From Paralithodes platypus (taxonomy: Eukaryota; Arthropoda; Malacostraca; Decapoda; Lithodidae): a DNA stretch of 64,000 nt. Position 1 is the first letter of the stretch; each line of letters begins with the position of its first letter. Below are positions 54,513 to 64,000 of the stretch, in pieces. The notes beneath the pieces were generated by a model, which searched no databases, was not told the origin of the DNA, and worked only from the letters and a program-made list of their open reading frames with translations. The stretch covers positions 3,380,825-3,444,824 of the forward strand of contig CM064539.1 of NCBI GenBank assembly GCA_032716605.1. Direction: 5' to 3'. The position numbers and the translations under genes were made by a program.

Positions 54513-54899
54513 CCCGCATAACCATAACACGTCATTGCATCACTAAACAACATTGCATCATTAAAGAAAATCATCTCCCCCCAAACTTCATCACACAGAA
54601 AACAAATCACTCCCCGTCGTCACAAATCACCAAAAATCATCATCTATCACCCACACATCAACAAATATCATCATCCTCGGAGAGAAATCTCTGCCACCCA
54701 AAGTCACCATACATCACCACCCACGGACAGAACTCCCTCCCTGTCACCATACATCACAACAAAATCGCACCAGCTAAGCTTCTTTCCCTTTTGTCAGCTC
54801 GCTTCACCAACTTCCCGCCCAAAGAAGTGTCGTAAAAATCACCTAAGCCTCCCGCTATTGATAGTCTCGCCACCTACCACCACCATCATCACCAGAAAA

Positions 54900-55690
54900 C
54901 AACTACAACAACAACAACAACAACAGAAACAACGTAATATAATTTATAATAATATAAACAACAACATAAACAAGCATTAACTACATTAAGACCAATAACA
55001 ACAACAACAATAACAGGAACAAAGGTTATCGTATTTAGAATTATGTCAACAGAAACATGCAATAACTACATTAAGACCAATAACAACAACAACAATAACA
55101 ACAGAAACAAACAAGAGCTACAACAATAACAACAACAACAACAACAACAATATAAACAAGCAATAACTACAATAAGAGCAATAGCAACAACAATAACAAC
55201 AACAAAACAGAAACAAACAAGAGCTACAATAACAACAACAACAACAACAACAACAGAAACAAACAAGAGGTACAATAACAACAACAACAACAACAACAGA
55301 AACAAACAAGAGCTACAATAAGAGCAACAACAACAGAAACAAACAAGAGCTACAATAAGAGCAACAACAACAACAGAAACAAACAAGAGCTACAATAAGA
55401 GCAACAACAACAAAACAAACAAACAAGAGCTACAATAATAGCAATAGCAAAAACAACAACAACAACAGAAACAAACAAGAGCTACAATAAGAGCAATAAC
55501 AACAACATCAACAACAAAACAAACAAACAAAGCAACAACAACAGAAACAAACACAGCAATAACAACAACAACAACAACAATGTAAACAAACAAGAACTAC
55601 AATAACAACAACAACAACAACAACAACATCCACCAACAACAATTACAATAAGAGCGATAATAACAATGACAGCTACAATGACAACACATA
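54900..55690. repeat. CAA-rich compound repeat
   Basis: (AAC)n tracts mixed with a recurring block AAACAAACAAGAGCTACAAT plus AAGAGCAACAAC, period roughly 40-60 bp. Hydrophobic Cys/Leu/Val frames on the minus strand are translations of the repeat. Confidence 0.93.
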
Positions 55691-55702
55691 GCATTAACAA
55701 CT

Positions 55703-55923
55703 TTAACCCATACAGTACCAGAGACGTCCCTTTGCATCATATTCTGGCAACTATTAGATGATTTTATTCAGCTTAGGAAGAACCTCTAGCAATAATAAGG
55801 ATTCAAACTCTCTCAACCAACCCTTTTTACTACCACAGATCCTTTCCAAGCTGCATAATATCGTCCAAATGTAGGCTAGCTAGAATAAAATATAGCACAC
55901 GTCGCTGGTACCCAAAGGATTAA
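55703..55923. mobile_element. TTAA family C element (type I), copy C11
   Basis: TTAACCCATACAGTACCAGA to CGCTGGTACCCAAAGGATTAA-like end, 221 bp. Confidence 0.86.
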
Positions 55924-56651
55924 TAATTGTAGTAGTAACACATCTTAATAAATAAAGGTCAATGTTTGTCTCTCAGTTACCCGACCTTTGTACCTTTGTT
56001 ACTAAACTCCTCCCACAGTTTTGGTGCCAGGTGGGAGTGTGGGGCACCGTTGGAAAGCCCAGGCTTTGGAGATGGTTTTAGGCGAGTTTAGTGGAAATCA
56101 GAGACACTTTTGTTTAATACATTTTCGGTAGAACTTATTTAGTATACGGGATGCCGTTTGGGGCAGAAGGAGGCCTCCGATCGAAAAGGTGTATGGAACG
56201 AAAGTTGTTCGCAGCTCCCCAAAATGGTGGTACCGATGAGGTCAGATCCAAAATCGGAGGTCATTTAGCGGCCGAAATCGAGGTCGCCGTTTAATGAAGC
56301 ACAGGGAGGTCGAGGCCGGTGATTATGGTAGTAGTAGTATTGTGATGATTGTGGTAGTAGTGATTGATGATGGTGATTATGGTAGTAGAATTTAAACCCG
56401 GGCAACGCCGGGTACCCCTCCTAGTACCACTAATATAATAACAATATCCGTAACAAAACTCAGAATAACAATTGACTTAACTCCAAAATAACAATGATAA
56501 TTAAAAAAAAAAAAAAAAAAAAAATCTTAAAAATATATCAATAAATAACTACATTCAAAATAGACTAACCAAATTATGAAGAATCAAAACAATTCATGAC
56601 GAACAAGAACACAGTTTCAACACAGACTAACATACGTCAATACAAACACCA
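55924..56651. other. No recognisable gene
   Basis: 55960-56330 is a moderately GC-rich block of unknown nature. GGGCAACGCCGGGTACCCC near 56401 resembles the terminal hairpin of some mobile elements. Poly-A at 56502-56523. Confidence 0.4.
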
Positions 56652-57083
56652 TTAAGGGGAGGTATTTAGTGTGTTCCCTACGTTTTGAGCCTATTGGGGA
56701 TACTTTAAAGCCTTTGTTACCATCAGGGGTATTTAGAAACCTTTAGTTTAAGGGGAGGTATTTAGTTTGTTCCCTACGTTTTCATCAAGCTTAAAATTAC
56801 ACCTCCTAGACCCCCTTTCAAGATAAATTTGTATATTTTTCGGTAGAAAAATTTCCCGGCCAGAGGCCGGTTGCTCTTAAATTACAGGCTCGCTATCGCT
56901 CGCCAGGAAAAAATCGACACCTTAATGGCACGAAAGGTCTTAAAATTGATATAAATGGGGCAAAATGTCTTAAAATGTCAAAACTACTAGGGCGAACGTC
57001 TTAAAATCTCAAAAGCAATGGGGCTAAACATGAGGGAGGAACGGGTCCAGAAAAAAATCCCTCAAGTGGAAATCTCCCCTTAA
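56652..57083 (+). mobile_element. TTAA family B element, copy B14, with captured D fragment
   Basis: The first 36 bp of B occur twice, at 56652 and again from 56749. Between them lies a 55-60-bp piece of the D satellite (GAGCCTATTGGGGATACTTT to AACCTTTAGTTTAA). The rest of B14 is full-length and closest to B2; loop of the second hairpin is AGA (CCGGCCAGAGGCCGG). Confidence 0.85.
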
Positions 57084-57132
57084 CAAACCTCCACAGCTGT
57101 CTATTCATACAAGCAATACATTATGCAGATTA

Positions 57133-57215
57133 TTAAGGGCCAAACGTCTTCTTATCTGAAAACTAATGGGGCTAAGCATGAGAAAGAAGGGGGACCAGAA
57201 AAACGGCCCCATCAT
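57133..57215 (+). mobile_element. Family B right-half fragment
   Basis: TTAAGGGCCAAACGTCTTCT, CTGAAAACTAATGGGGCTAA and AGAAGGGGGACCAGAAAAAC, running into poly-C (57218-57233). Confidence 0.7.
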
Positions 57216-57273
57216 GTCCCCCCCCCCCCCCCCCGCCCTCCGAGCTCCAAGAACCACCTAACCAGAAGTCACC

Positions 57274-57603
57274 TTAAGGGGAGGTAGTCGCTTATATCTG
57301 GACCCCCTTCTCCCTCATGTTTAGCATATTAGTTTTGAGATTTAAAGACGTTCGCTCTATTTTTTGGCGATTTTGAGACCTTTCACTCTATTTGTTTTAT
57401 ATTATTAAGACCTTTTGTGCCATTTAAGTGTCGATTAATTTCCTGGCGAGCGATAGCGTGCCTGTAATTTTAGAAGGAATCGGCCTTTGGCCAGGAAATT
57501 TTCTGCCGATTTGTTTTACAAATTTATCTTGAAAGGGGGTGTAGAGGGTGTTTTTTTAAAGCTTGTTGGAAGTCTAGCGAGGAAACTTAAAAATAGATTA
57601 ATA
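57274..57603 (-). mobile_element. TTAA family B element, copy B16 (5' end lost to minisatellite)
   Basis: Reverse-oriented, starts TTAAGGGGAGGTAGTCGC. The hairpin reads CGGCCTTTGGCCAGG (loop changed). Its far end dissolves into the 11-bp minisatellite at 57604. Confidence 0.78.
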
Positions 57604-57757
57604 CATATTATATACATATTATATACATATTATATACATATTATATACATATTATATACATATTATATACATATTATATACATATATATATATTATATAC
57701 ATATTATATACATATTATATACATATTATATACATATTATATACATATTATATACAT
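57604..57757. repeat. 11-bp minisatellite
   Basis: About 14 units of ACATATTATAT with one ATATATATAT insertion near 57680. Confidence 0.96.
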
Positions 57758-57834
57758 AGCCCAAAAAACAAGGACTGTCCTCTTAACAGCAACCCAAACA
57801 AGCACTAACTAACACACTGCTTCAACATTCAACA

Positions 57835-58015
57835 CAACAACCTTCACCATCCCCACACCAACCCACAGCAGCCAACACACCCACAGCAACCCAGCACACC
57901 CACAGGACCCAACACACCCACAGCAACCAACAACACAGCCACACCAACCAACACAGCACCCAACACCACAGCAACCAACACACCCACAGCAACCAGCACA
58001 GCAGCTGACGCCACA
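57835..58015. repeat. Degenerate 12-bp CCCACAGCAACC repeat
   Basis: CCCACAGCAACCAACACA-type units with variable spacing. Trp/Cys-rich frames on the minus strand are artefacts. Confidence 0.9.
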
Positions 58016-58138
58016 CAATCGGATTACTTAAGGTTGGAATTTTAGTTCAGCACTACGATCGACTGACCACATATTTGAAGCGGAAGGGGTGGTACTGTAA
58101 AAGTTATAAAATAGAATGGGAACAAAGGATTAACATGA

Positions 58139-58141
<3 letters not shown>

Positions 58142-58176
<35 letters not shown>
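58142..58176. repeat. (TA)n microsatellite
   Basis: TA tract immediately before ACAGGGTGTTCCAAAATAG. Confidence 0.9.
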
Positions 58177-58177
<1 letters not shown>

Positions 58178-59820
58178 GGTGTTCCAAAATAGACGTGCTA
58201 AACTTCAGGATATGATTAAACAGATTATGCTAAGCATGAAATGTTCTATATAAAAAAAAAATCTCGACTGTTTAAGAGGTATTGTAGGTTTTATATAGTT
58301 TCCTCCCCCGCATTGATGTAATGGACTTTTCCATCTCAAATTGCTTCCAGCAGGTCAAAAAGGTATGGCCTATTAGGTGATGAATTGGACTTGAAAGTGG
58401 ATCCACCTGATGATGGGGTGCAAGAATTAAGGGTCACTTTTCGGCCTCTTTCCCATGTCGCAGTGGTGTTTTATCAGGCTTGGCCCCAACACTCTCCTAA
58501 CCCCCGTGTTATTACGGAAGTTGACCAGCTCAATGCTGTTCTTCGGTCCATGCTGCCCAGCTCTGTGGTGTGCTGTCTTACCCCCTTACCAGAGTCTGGC
58601 TCTCCTGACACTCGTTGGCTGTCTTATGCTGCCTGTGCTGCACCTCGCCCCACTGCCTCTACTTCCTCTGGTGACTTCCCCATTCTGCTGGATGCTCTTA
58701 ACTAGACTGATAAAGACACCTCGCTCCAGGACATCGCTCTGGCCCTTGTTCCTCGGCTCCTGAGACTTTGGTTTCTTGCATGATGACCTTCTGCTTTACT
58801 ATAGCCTCGTGAAAGATAGATTTCCCAAGGGTCTTGGTCAAGGGTGGACCCGGGCTTCACTTCCTCTTTGTCTTCTGTTTTCCTGGGGTTTGGCTACGGT
58901 GTCGTTGGGGCGCCTTCTCGGTGGTCACAGATTTCCTCTGCTGGGCTGTCAGTACACTCAGCGAAGGAGGTACTTTACCAGGGGTAAGATTTTGTTCTGG
59001 TTCCTTGCAAGGTGAGTATGCCGGTGGAGAATTCGGCAGACGCAGTTCTCGGGAGTTCGGCAGACACAACTCCTTGAGGAAAATCGGCAGACCCAGTAAC
59101 CCACAACCATTCATCGGACGCAATTATTCTTCAGTGGGCGGACGCACGCAGTGGTGCCTTTCTCGGTGGCCGCAGCAAGTGGGTTTTGGCAGTAGGACTT
59201 CTCACAGGAGGTTTCCGGGGAAGATGGGCTACAGATACCCTTTAGGACCTGACTGGACTTGTGCCCTTTGTTGTTCTTTGTTGTAGTTCCCTGGACTGTC
59301 TGGCCGAGCAGTTCCGAGTCCGGTAACCAAAGCCATCCAGATGCTCGGGCCTCCAAAGGGATCAGGGTGAGATGAGATCTGTTTCTGAGAGGGCTGAGGG
59401 GAAGAGGATCATCAGCCCACGGGCTTTCACACCTGGGACAATGCCCCCATTGTTCGCAGCCCACCTTGCAGTGCCACCCAATCGGGCGATTTTCCCAGAA
59501 CCTTTGAAAGGAATAATAGTACAGAAAAAGAAACAGACATAAATGGCTATGGTTGGGTAGAGGATGCCAAAACTCACTCTGGATAGGACCAGCTCTCACC
59601 CTTGTGCCCTTTGTTCTCTGGGGTGCCAGGTAAAGAGGTAATTAGTGGCAGCTGGCGATTGTAGCATAATACATACAAAATAAGGTAAACAAAATATGTA
59701 AACATAGTGTACTTCCATTAACATATAATTATAATTAATGTATTCGCTTTTGCTCGGATGCAGCCTACAAAATATATTTTTTGAAGAGAGGTGAGGGAGT
59801 GGCTTCATTATAAGTTAAGA
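58175..59820. other. Unrecognised, GC-richer block; possible old mobile element
   Basis: Begins ACAGGGTGTTCCAAAATAGA, a type of terminus seen in some DNA transposons. Overlapping frames (58385-58705, 58455-58763, 58834-59286 plus; 59111-59599 minus) are GC-richer than the surroundings but show no domain I recognise, and all are broken. CGGCAGACGCAGTTCTCGGG and similar CGGCAGAC blocks repeat irregularly at 59033-59100. I assign no function. Confidence 0.3.
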
Positions 59821-60311
59821 GCGCCGTTCCTGCAAGCAGCGCTTACCAAACCCCTGAGGGAATTAACTGTGTGTGTGGGAGTAGGTGGGGAAGGCTTAAC
59901 CTGATTACTCACTACCCAAACTAGGATGAGATGCTTCAGTATTCACAGACTGGAGAGCTGCCGACGAACTGTGACTTATATAATTTGTAATAACTTAAAA
60001 TCATCGTATATTATCTTGCAAGTGTTGCCCACCAGATTTCATAAAAGGTAATTACTAAAAACCATCACTTCAGTGTCTAAAAGTCTCAAGAATTCTTTGC
60101 CTTACTATGTTAAAATATAAACGTACTTTTGTTTACTCCTATATTGTTTTTGTTTACTTTTTATGGTATGGATATTTTGTGAATATTAACCAATTATAGT
60201 AATATAACTAAGGTGTACCTCCCTTTTGCACATTATTCATTCATACACCCTACCATAAAAGAACGTGTATAAAATAACATGATCAGATAGGTCAACTAAA
60301 TATCTTCAACT
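59821..60311. other. No recognisable feature
   Basis: AT-rich spacer. Confidence 0.45.
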
Positions 60312-60450
60312 ATCTTGATAGCGTAATGCTTAAATGCGCGGAATTTCGGTGTGAGTATCCTAGGTTCGAGTTCTTGGAGTGCCACATGTATTTGTTGGTT
60401 TTATTAATTGAGTTTAGAAGTATAGTTGGTTGGTGACAAAATATGAAATA
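60312..60450 (+). mobile_element. SINE-L copy 3
   Basis: CTTGATAGCGTAATGCTTAA, GCGCGGAATTTCGGTGTGAG, B box GGTTCGAGTTC (60363-60373), GGAGTGCCACATGTATTTGT and TTGGTTGGTGACAAAATATG. Confidence 0.75.
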
Positions 60451-60669
60451 ATACAAATCTTTCAGGTAGCAATATCAAGGAAATGAAAGAATGTATTGCA
60501 ATTATAATTATGTTATCGCTTGCTGCATTGGAAGAAATATTTGCTAAAATAATAAACAACTCGATTAATATGCCATATATTGTTAAAAACCGAACTTTAA
60601 CTAATACTCATATCTTTTAACATATTAGACTCATTCAAACTGACGAAGTAAGGAAAACAAATGAATATC

Positions 60670-61040
60670 TTAAGGGGAGGTAGACCGTTTTTCTGGACCC
60701 CCTACTCCCTAATGTTTAGCCCCACTAGTTTTGAGATTATATGACGGTCAGCCCACTAGTTTGGCGATTTTAACAACTTTCGCCCCTTTTCGTTGTCAAT
60801 TTTAAGACCTTTCGTGCCATTTAGGTGTCAATTATTTCCTGGCGATCGGTAGCGAGCCTGCAATTTTAAGAGGACCAGTCCTTCAGCCGGGAAATTGTTC
60901 TACCGAAAAATGTACAAATGTATCTTGAAGGGGGGTCTAGGGGGTATCTTTCTAAGCTTGATGGAGGTCTAGGGCGGAAACTAAATAAATATATGAATAA
61001 ATGAATTAATAGACCAAACAAACGGCCAGTCTCCCCTTAA
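60670..61040 (-). mobile_element. TTAA family B element, subtype B'', copy B17
   Basis: Reverse-oriented and close to B7: GACCCCCTACTCCCTAATGT at the left, ATGAATAAATGAATTAATAG and CCAGTCTCCCCTTAA at the right. The hairpin stem is decayed. Confidence 0.86.
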
Positions 61041-61050
61041 ATATAACATA

Positions 61051-61051
<1 letters not shown>

Positions 61052-61122
<71 letters not shown>
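61052..61122. repeat. (GA)n microsatellite
   Basis: About 70 bp of uninterrupted GA between B17 and A6. Confidence 0.95.
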
Positions 61123-61126
<4 letters not shown>

Positions 61127-61171
61127 ACAACTCAGGCAGGAGGTGGCGTAGTAAGACCTGGTTGAAGTCGG

Positions 61172-61556
61172 TTAAGGGGGCCTCCTCGCTTTTTTTCTCT
61201 TTCTCTTCCTCTCTTTTTGGCTTGTATCCATTCGGCCCCATTCTGCCTACTGTTTTAAGACGTTAACCCCCATCCAGGTGTCAATATTTTCCTGGCGAGC
61301 GAGAGCGAGCCAGCATATATATATTTTTGTTTTGACAGCAAGCTAAATTTGTACATTTTTTATAGAAAAATTTCTCCGGCGAAGCCGGATTTCTCCATAC
61401 AATGCTGGCTTTCTATCACTCGCCAGGAAGAAATCGACACCTGGATGGGGATGAACGTCTTAAAACAGTTGGCTGAATGGGGCCGAATTGATACAAGCCA
61501 GGGAAAGAAAGAAAACGAGATAAATATAAAACAAAAAAACGGTGGGCCCCCCTTAA
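61172..61556. mobile_element. TTAA family A element, copy A6
   Basis: Complete fold-back copy: TTAAGGGGGCCTCCTCGC at the left, GGTGGGCCCCCCTTAA at the right, both inverted GAGCGAGAGCGAGCC-type arms and TCCGGCGAAGCCGGA. The first hairpin is shortened (ATTTTTTATAGAAAAAT). Confidence 0.87.
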
Positions 61557-61558
61557 GT

Positions 61559-61660
61559 CACACCCCTCCCATCTCCACTCACACCCCTCCCCTCTCCACT
61601 CACACCCCTCCCCTCTCCACTCACACCCCTTCCCTCTCCACTCACAAACTTCCCTCTCCA
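61559..61660. repeat. 21-bp minisatellite, about 5 units
   Basis: Units of CACCCCTCCCCTCTCCACTC plus A, starting directly after the TTAA of A6. Confidence 0.94.
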
Positions 61661-61865
61661 CTCCACCCTGACTGTTTTTCCAAAAGTAAAAAATTTTTAA
61701 GGTTTGGTGCAATTGAGGGATGTTATTCGTTCCTCATACGGTTTATTTTTCTTACGGGGTTTGCTTCACGCTTATCAGTGCAAACTTTCTTTATCTGATA
61801 TTCATAGTAAGGTGGCGACCAAAATGGACAACCATCTTCCAATAAGGTCTTGTAAGCAATTGGAT

Positions 61866-61996
61866 GTAGACCCCTGACCCAGCCCTGAGATAGGAACTTC
61901 AAATGTTTGTTTCCGTTTGGAGCTCTGTCTGGTGTCGGCCCACCCCCAGCAATGGGTATGTGCCATGAGTATATACATACATACATACATACATAT
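61866..61996 (+). mobile_element. Dispersed repeat P, copy 2 with (CATA)n tail
   Basis: See copy 1 at 43066. This copy ends ATGAGTATATACATACATAC with about five CATA units, which looks like a retroelement 3' tail. Confidence 0.62.
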
Positions 61997-62608
61997 AGAA
62001 AGAAGGTGTTAATATTTGGGAATCAGTTGGCTGATGAAGTTGTGGGTGCGGGAATATCCACATTTTTTTAAAGCCAAATTAGAGAACAGCATTTTGGGAA
62101 GCAGGACAATAAGAGCCTAAAAACTGAACTCCTGTATACTACAATTAGGTGAGTACATCCATACATACATACCTAACATACATACATACCACATACATAC
62201 TCTACTTTAGTAAAGACAGAGACAGGATAAAACAAACTACAAAAAACACCCAAACTACCGGCAACTATAGGATGGTGTTGTAGACAGTTTGTGATAGTTG
62301 GGAGTGAGTTAGGCCCAATCTCCCTGGAATCAATCAGCCTGGTAATCTCCCGGTAGAGCCCACGGGACACCTACGGGGAATACTGCACCCAAAACCAGCA
62401 ACTCCACATTGGTAACACAACATTGCTCCACCCTGCCGAACCCCCCTACCACACAAAACAAAAACACCAACAAACCACATCACCCCTAAGTCTTTGCGGG
62501 CTGCACACAAAGTGTTCGAGAGTTCCTAAACCGGTCAACCTACACTCAAAACGCGCCTTCTGCCCTCAAACCACCCCCCTCGATGCCGCTCCCACCAAAC
62601 AAGCACTG
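61997..62608. other. No recognisable gene
   Basis: Another CATA-rich patch at 62157-62201; otherwise unassigned. Confidence 0.45.
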
Positions 62609-62993
62609 TCAAGGGGATGGCCGGTTTGTTCCTGGACCCCTTTCTCTAACCTAATGTTTAGCCCCATTAGTTTTCAGATTTTCATATGTGTGCCCCATTA
62701 ATTTGGCGATTTTTAAAGACCTTTCGCCCCATTTCTCTTCGTCAATATTTAGGACTTTCGTGCTATTTAGGTGATCGATTTTTTCCCTGGCGAACGATAG
62801 TGGGCCTGTAGTGTTGGAAAGAACCCTTTTAGGGCCGGGAATTTTTCTACGCGAAAAATTGTACAAATTTAATCTAGAAGGGATGGAGCTACTTGATGTT
62901 TTTTTTTTTAATTTGATTGGAAGTCTAGGGCGAAACTAGAAAAATAATGACTACCTGCAAAAATCACCCAAAAAGTGAACCCTCTCTCCTTAA
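62609..62993 (-). mobile_element. TTAA family B element, subtype B', copy B18
   Basis: Reverse-oriented; left TTAA mutated to TCAA. Contains scattered one-base insertions (CTACGCGAAAAATTGTACAA) and ends CAAAAATCACCCAAAAAGTG, AACC and CTCCTTAA. It shares TTAA with the D fragment at 62990. Confidence 0.8.
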
Positions 62994-63038
62994 GTATCCC
63001 AAAGGGCTCATATCGCGTCCTGTGCGTGAAAGGGTTAA
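62990..63038 (+). mobile_element. Family D end-only fragment (D5)
   Basis: TTAAGTATCCCAAAGGGCTC, ATATCGCGTC and TGTGCGTGAAAGGGTTAA: the right edge of D and its far end joined, with all satellite units lost. Confidence 0.65.
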
Positions 63039-63089
63039 CAACACCAAAAGCCCGGGGCTTTCCAAAATAACTATCGCCGGATAGATGGT

Positions 63090-63279
63090 GCCCAGGAGTT
63101 TTCCCTACATCTCAACCAGTAAACCATTTCAACCAGTACCAAATCAACCAAGACCAACCAAACCAGTGCCAATAGACTGTAGTACTACCTAATCTAACTA
63201 CCGTCTGGTTGATTTGGCACTGGTTGGAGAGCTACTGGTTTGAAATGGTCCTACTGGTTGAGTTGTCCGGTCACCCCCA
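63090..63279. mobile_element. Fold-back element E, copy 2
   Basis: CTACATCTCAACCAGTAAAC and AACCAGTACCAAATCAACCA on the left answer TGGTTGATTTGGCACTGGTT and CTACTGGTTGAGTTGTCCGG on the right. Confidence 0.78.
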
Positions 63280-63514
63280 GGCGTAAGATGAGATTGAAAT
63301 CAATTTGATCATCAGAGCGTTTTCATAACCTTGCTCACTCAGACCTTGGGCGTGTGTGGATATCAAAGGATCATACCAGGACACACATTTTTTTTTACAT
63401 TTCTACTGTTTTTTTGTGATGAATCAGCCCGCTATTTATTGATCTTCGTCGTCTTGCAAATGGAAACTTTATCTGGTGTGTGGTGGGGCCTTTTTGGATC
63501 CTACACCTATTTCA

Positions 63515-63552
63515 ATCCTTTAGTTTAAAAATTTTGAAGACGTTTCACTTTA
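63515..63552 (-). mobile_element. Family B fragment B19, piece 1
   Basis: AAAATTTTGAAGACGTTTCA then CTTTA corresponds to the reversed B subunits; interrupted by C12. Confidence 0.5.
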
Positions 63553-63780
63553 TTAACCCGTACAGTACCAAGGACGGGCGGGGCTTTTTACATATTCTGG
63601 CAGCTATTAGACGGTGTTATTCAGCGTATAGGACCGTCTAGAGTAATAATAAGGCTTCAAAAACTATCCTCAACCAACCTTTTTAAATGCCACAGATCCT
63701 TCCTACGCTGCCTAATGACGTCTAAATAGAGCTAGAATACAATATACCCCACGTCGTCGCTGGCACTCAAAGGGTTTTAA
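63553..63780. mobile_element. TTAA family C element (type I), copy C12
   Basis: TTAACCCGTACAGTACCAAG to GCACTCAAAGGGTTTTAA, with several one-base insertions. It lies inside B19. Confidence 0.83.
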
Positions 63781-63845
63781 GGGTGTCGTTATTTCCCAGG
63801 TGGGGCGACCCTGCAATTTCAGAAGAGACCGAAGAAGACCAACCA
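63781..63845 (-). mobile_element. Family B fragment B19, piece 2
   Basis: GGGTGTCGTTATTTCCCAGG and CGACCCTGCAATTTCAGAAG follow the reversed B order after piece 1. Confidence 0.5.
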
Positions 63846-64000
63846 CGACCTACCGTTGACCCCACCCCCCCACCCCCTATGTAAAAGTAGAGAAACGCCC
63901 CTGTCACTTTTATTGGAGAGATTTTTAGGTTACCAATCGAGCAGGGCAGTATCAGGGGGAGGCCACTGAAGGCGTATGATAATGAGTTGCTGGGAACTCC
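63846..64000. other. No recognisable feature
   Basis: Short C-rich patch near 63860-63880; the window ends here. Confidence 0.5.

Noticed and set aside
55066..55700. Hydrophobic, membrane-protein-like frames on the minus strand
   Set aside because: Translations of the CAA-rich repeat; overlapping frames all look alike.
61349..61798. 149-residue frame
   Set aside because: Runs through the right arm of family A element A6 and the adjacent 21-bp minisatellite.

Overview
This is repeat-dominated, non-coding eukaryotic nuclear DNA, most likely from a decapod crustacean. I infer the lineage from several degenerate LINE families, tRNA-derived SINEs whose sequence I associate with crab, crayfish and shrimp genomes, and very high micro- and minisatellite density; no host gene confirms it. 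I see no intact host protein-coding gene, no rRNA, no intact tRNA and no CRISPR array. Almost every long open frame is a by-product of a simple repeat.

The commonest components are short non-autonomous DNA elements bounded by TTAA. I call the families A (fold-back, about 385 bp), B (single-armed, about 330-385 bp), C (palindromic, about 200-230 bp, TTAACCC ends), D (TTAACCC ends with an internal 105-bp satellite) and M. About fifty full, partial, chimeric or nested pieces are present. They often sit end to end sharing one TTAA, for example at 2443-3947, 8459-8936, 33688-34385 and 36765-38005, or nest inside one another (34506-35514, 63515-63845). A and B share a hairpin core. TTAA targets with CCC/GGG termini are typical of the piggyBac superfamily, but no transposase lies in the window.

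Layout. 1-23.3 kb: CA/TG minisatellite, LINE tails, many TTAA elements and several minisatellites. 23.9-33.65 kb: one tandem array of about 270 G-rich 36-bp units, enclosed by a matching inverted end of about 52 bp, so it looks like the inflated interior of an inverted-repeat element. 33.7-38 kb: the densest cluster of TTAA elements, plus a CRE/YY1-like motif cluster at 35578-35660. 38-47 kb: SINE-like sequences, AT microsatellites and several kb of unrecognised sequence. 47.9-49.9 kb: the longest LINE copy, a decayed reverse transcriptase retaining YADD. 50-64 kb: more LINE, SINE and TTAA copies and minisatellites, with an unrecognised GC-richer stretch near 58.2-59.8 kb.

Three LINE families are represented: T (stop codon at the start of an ATAG tail), S (about 2 kb copy plus four 3' fragments) and Q (two 3' fragments). 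None can encode an active protein here. The window is best read as a record of layered insertion of non-autonomous elements and satellite growth inside them.
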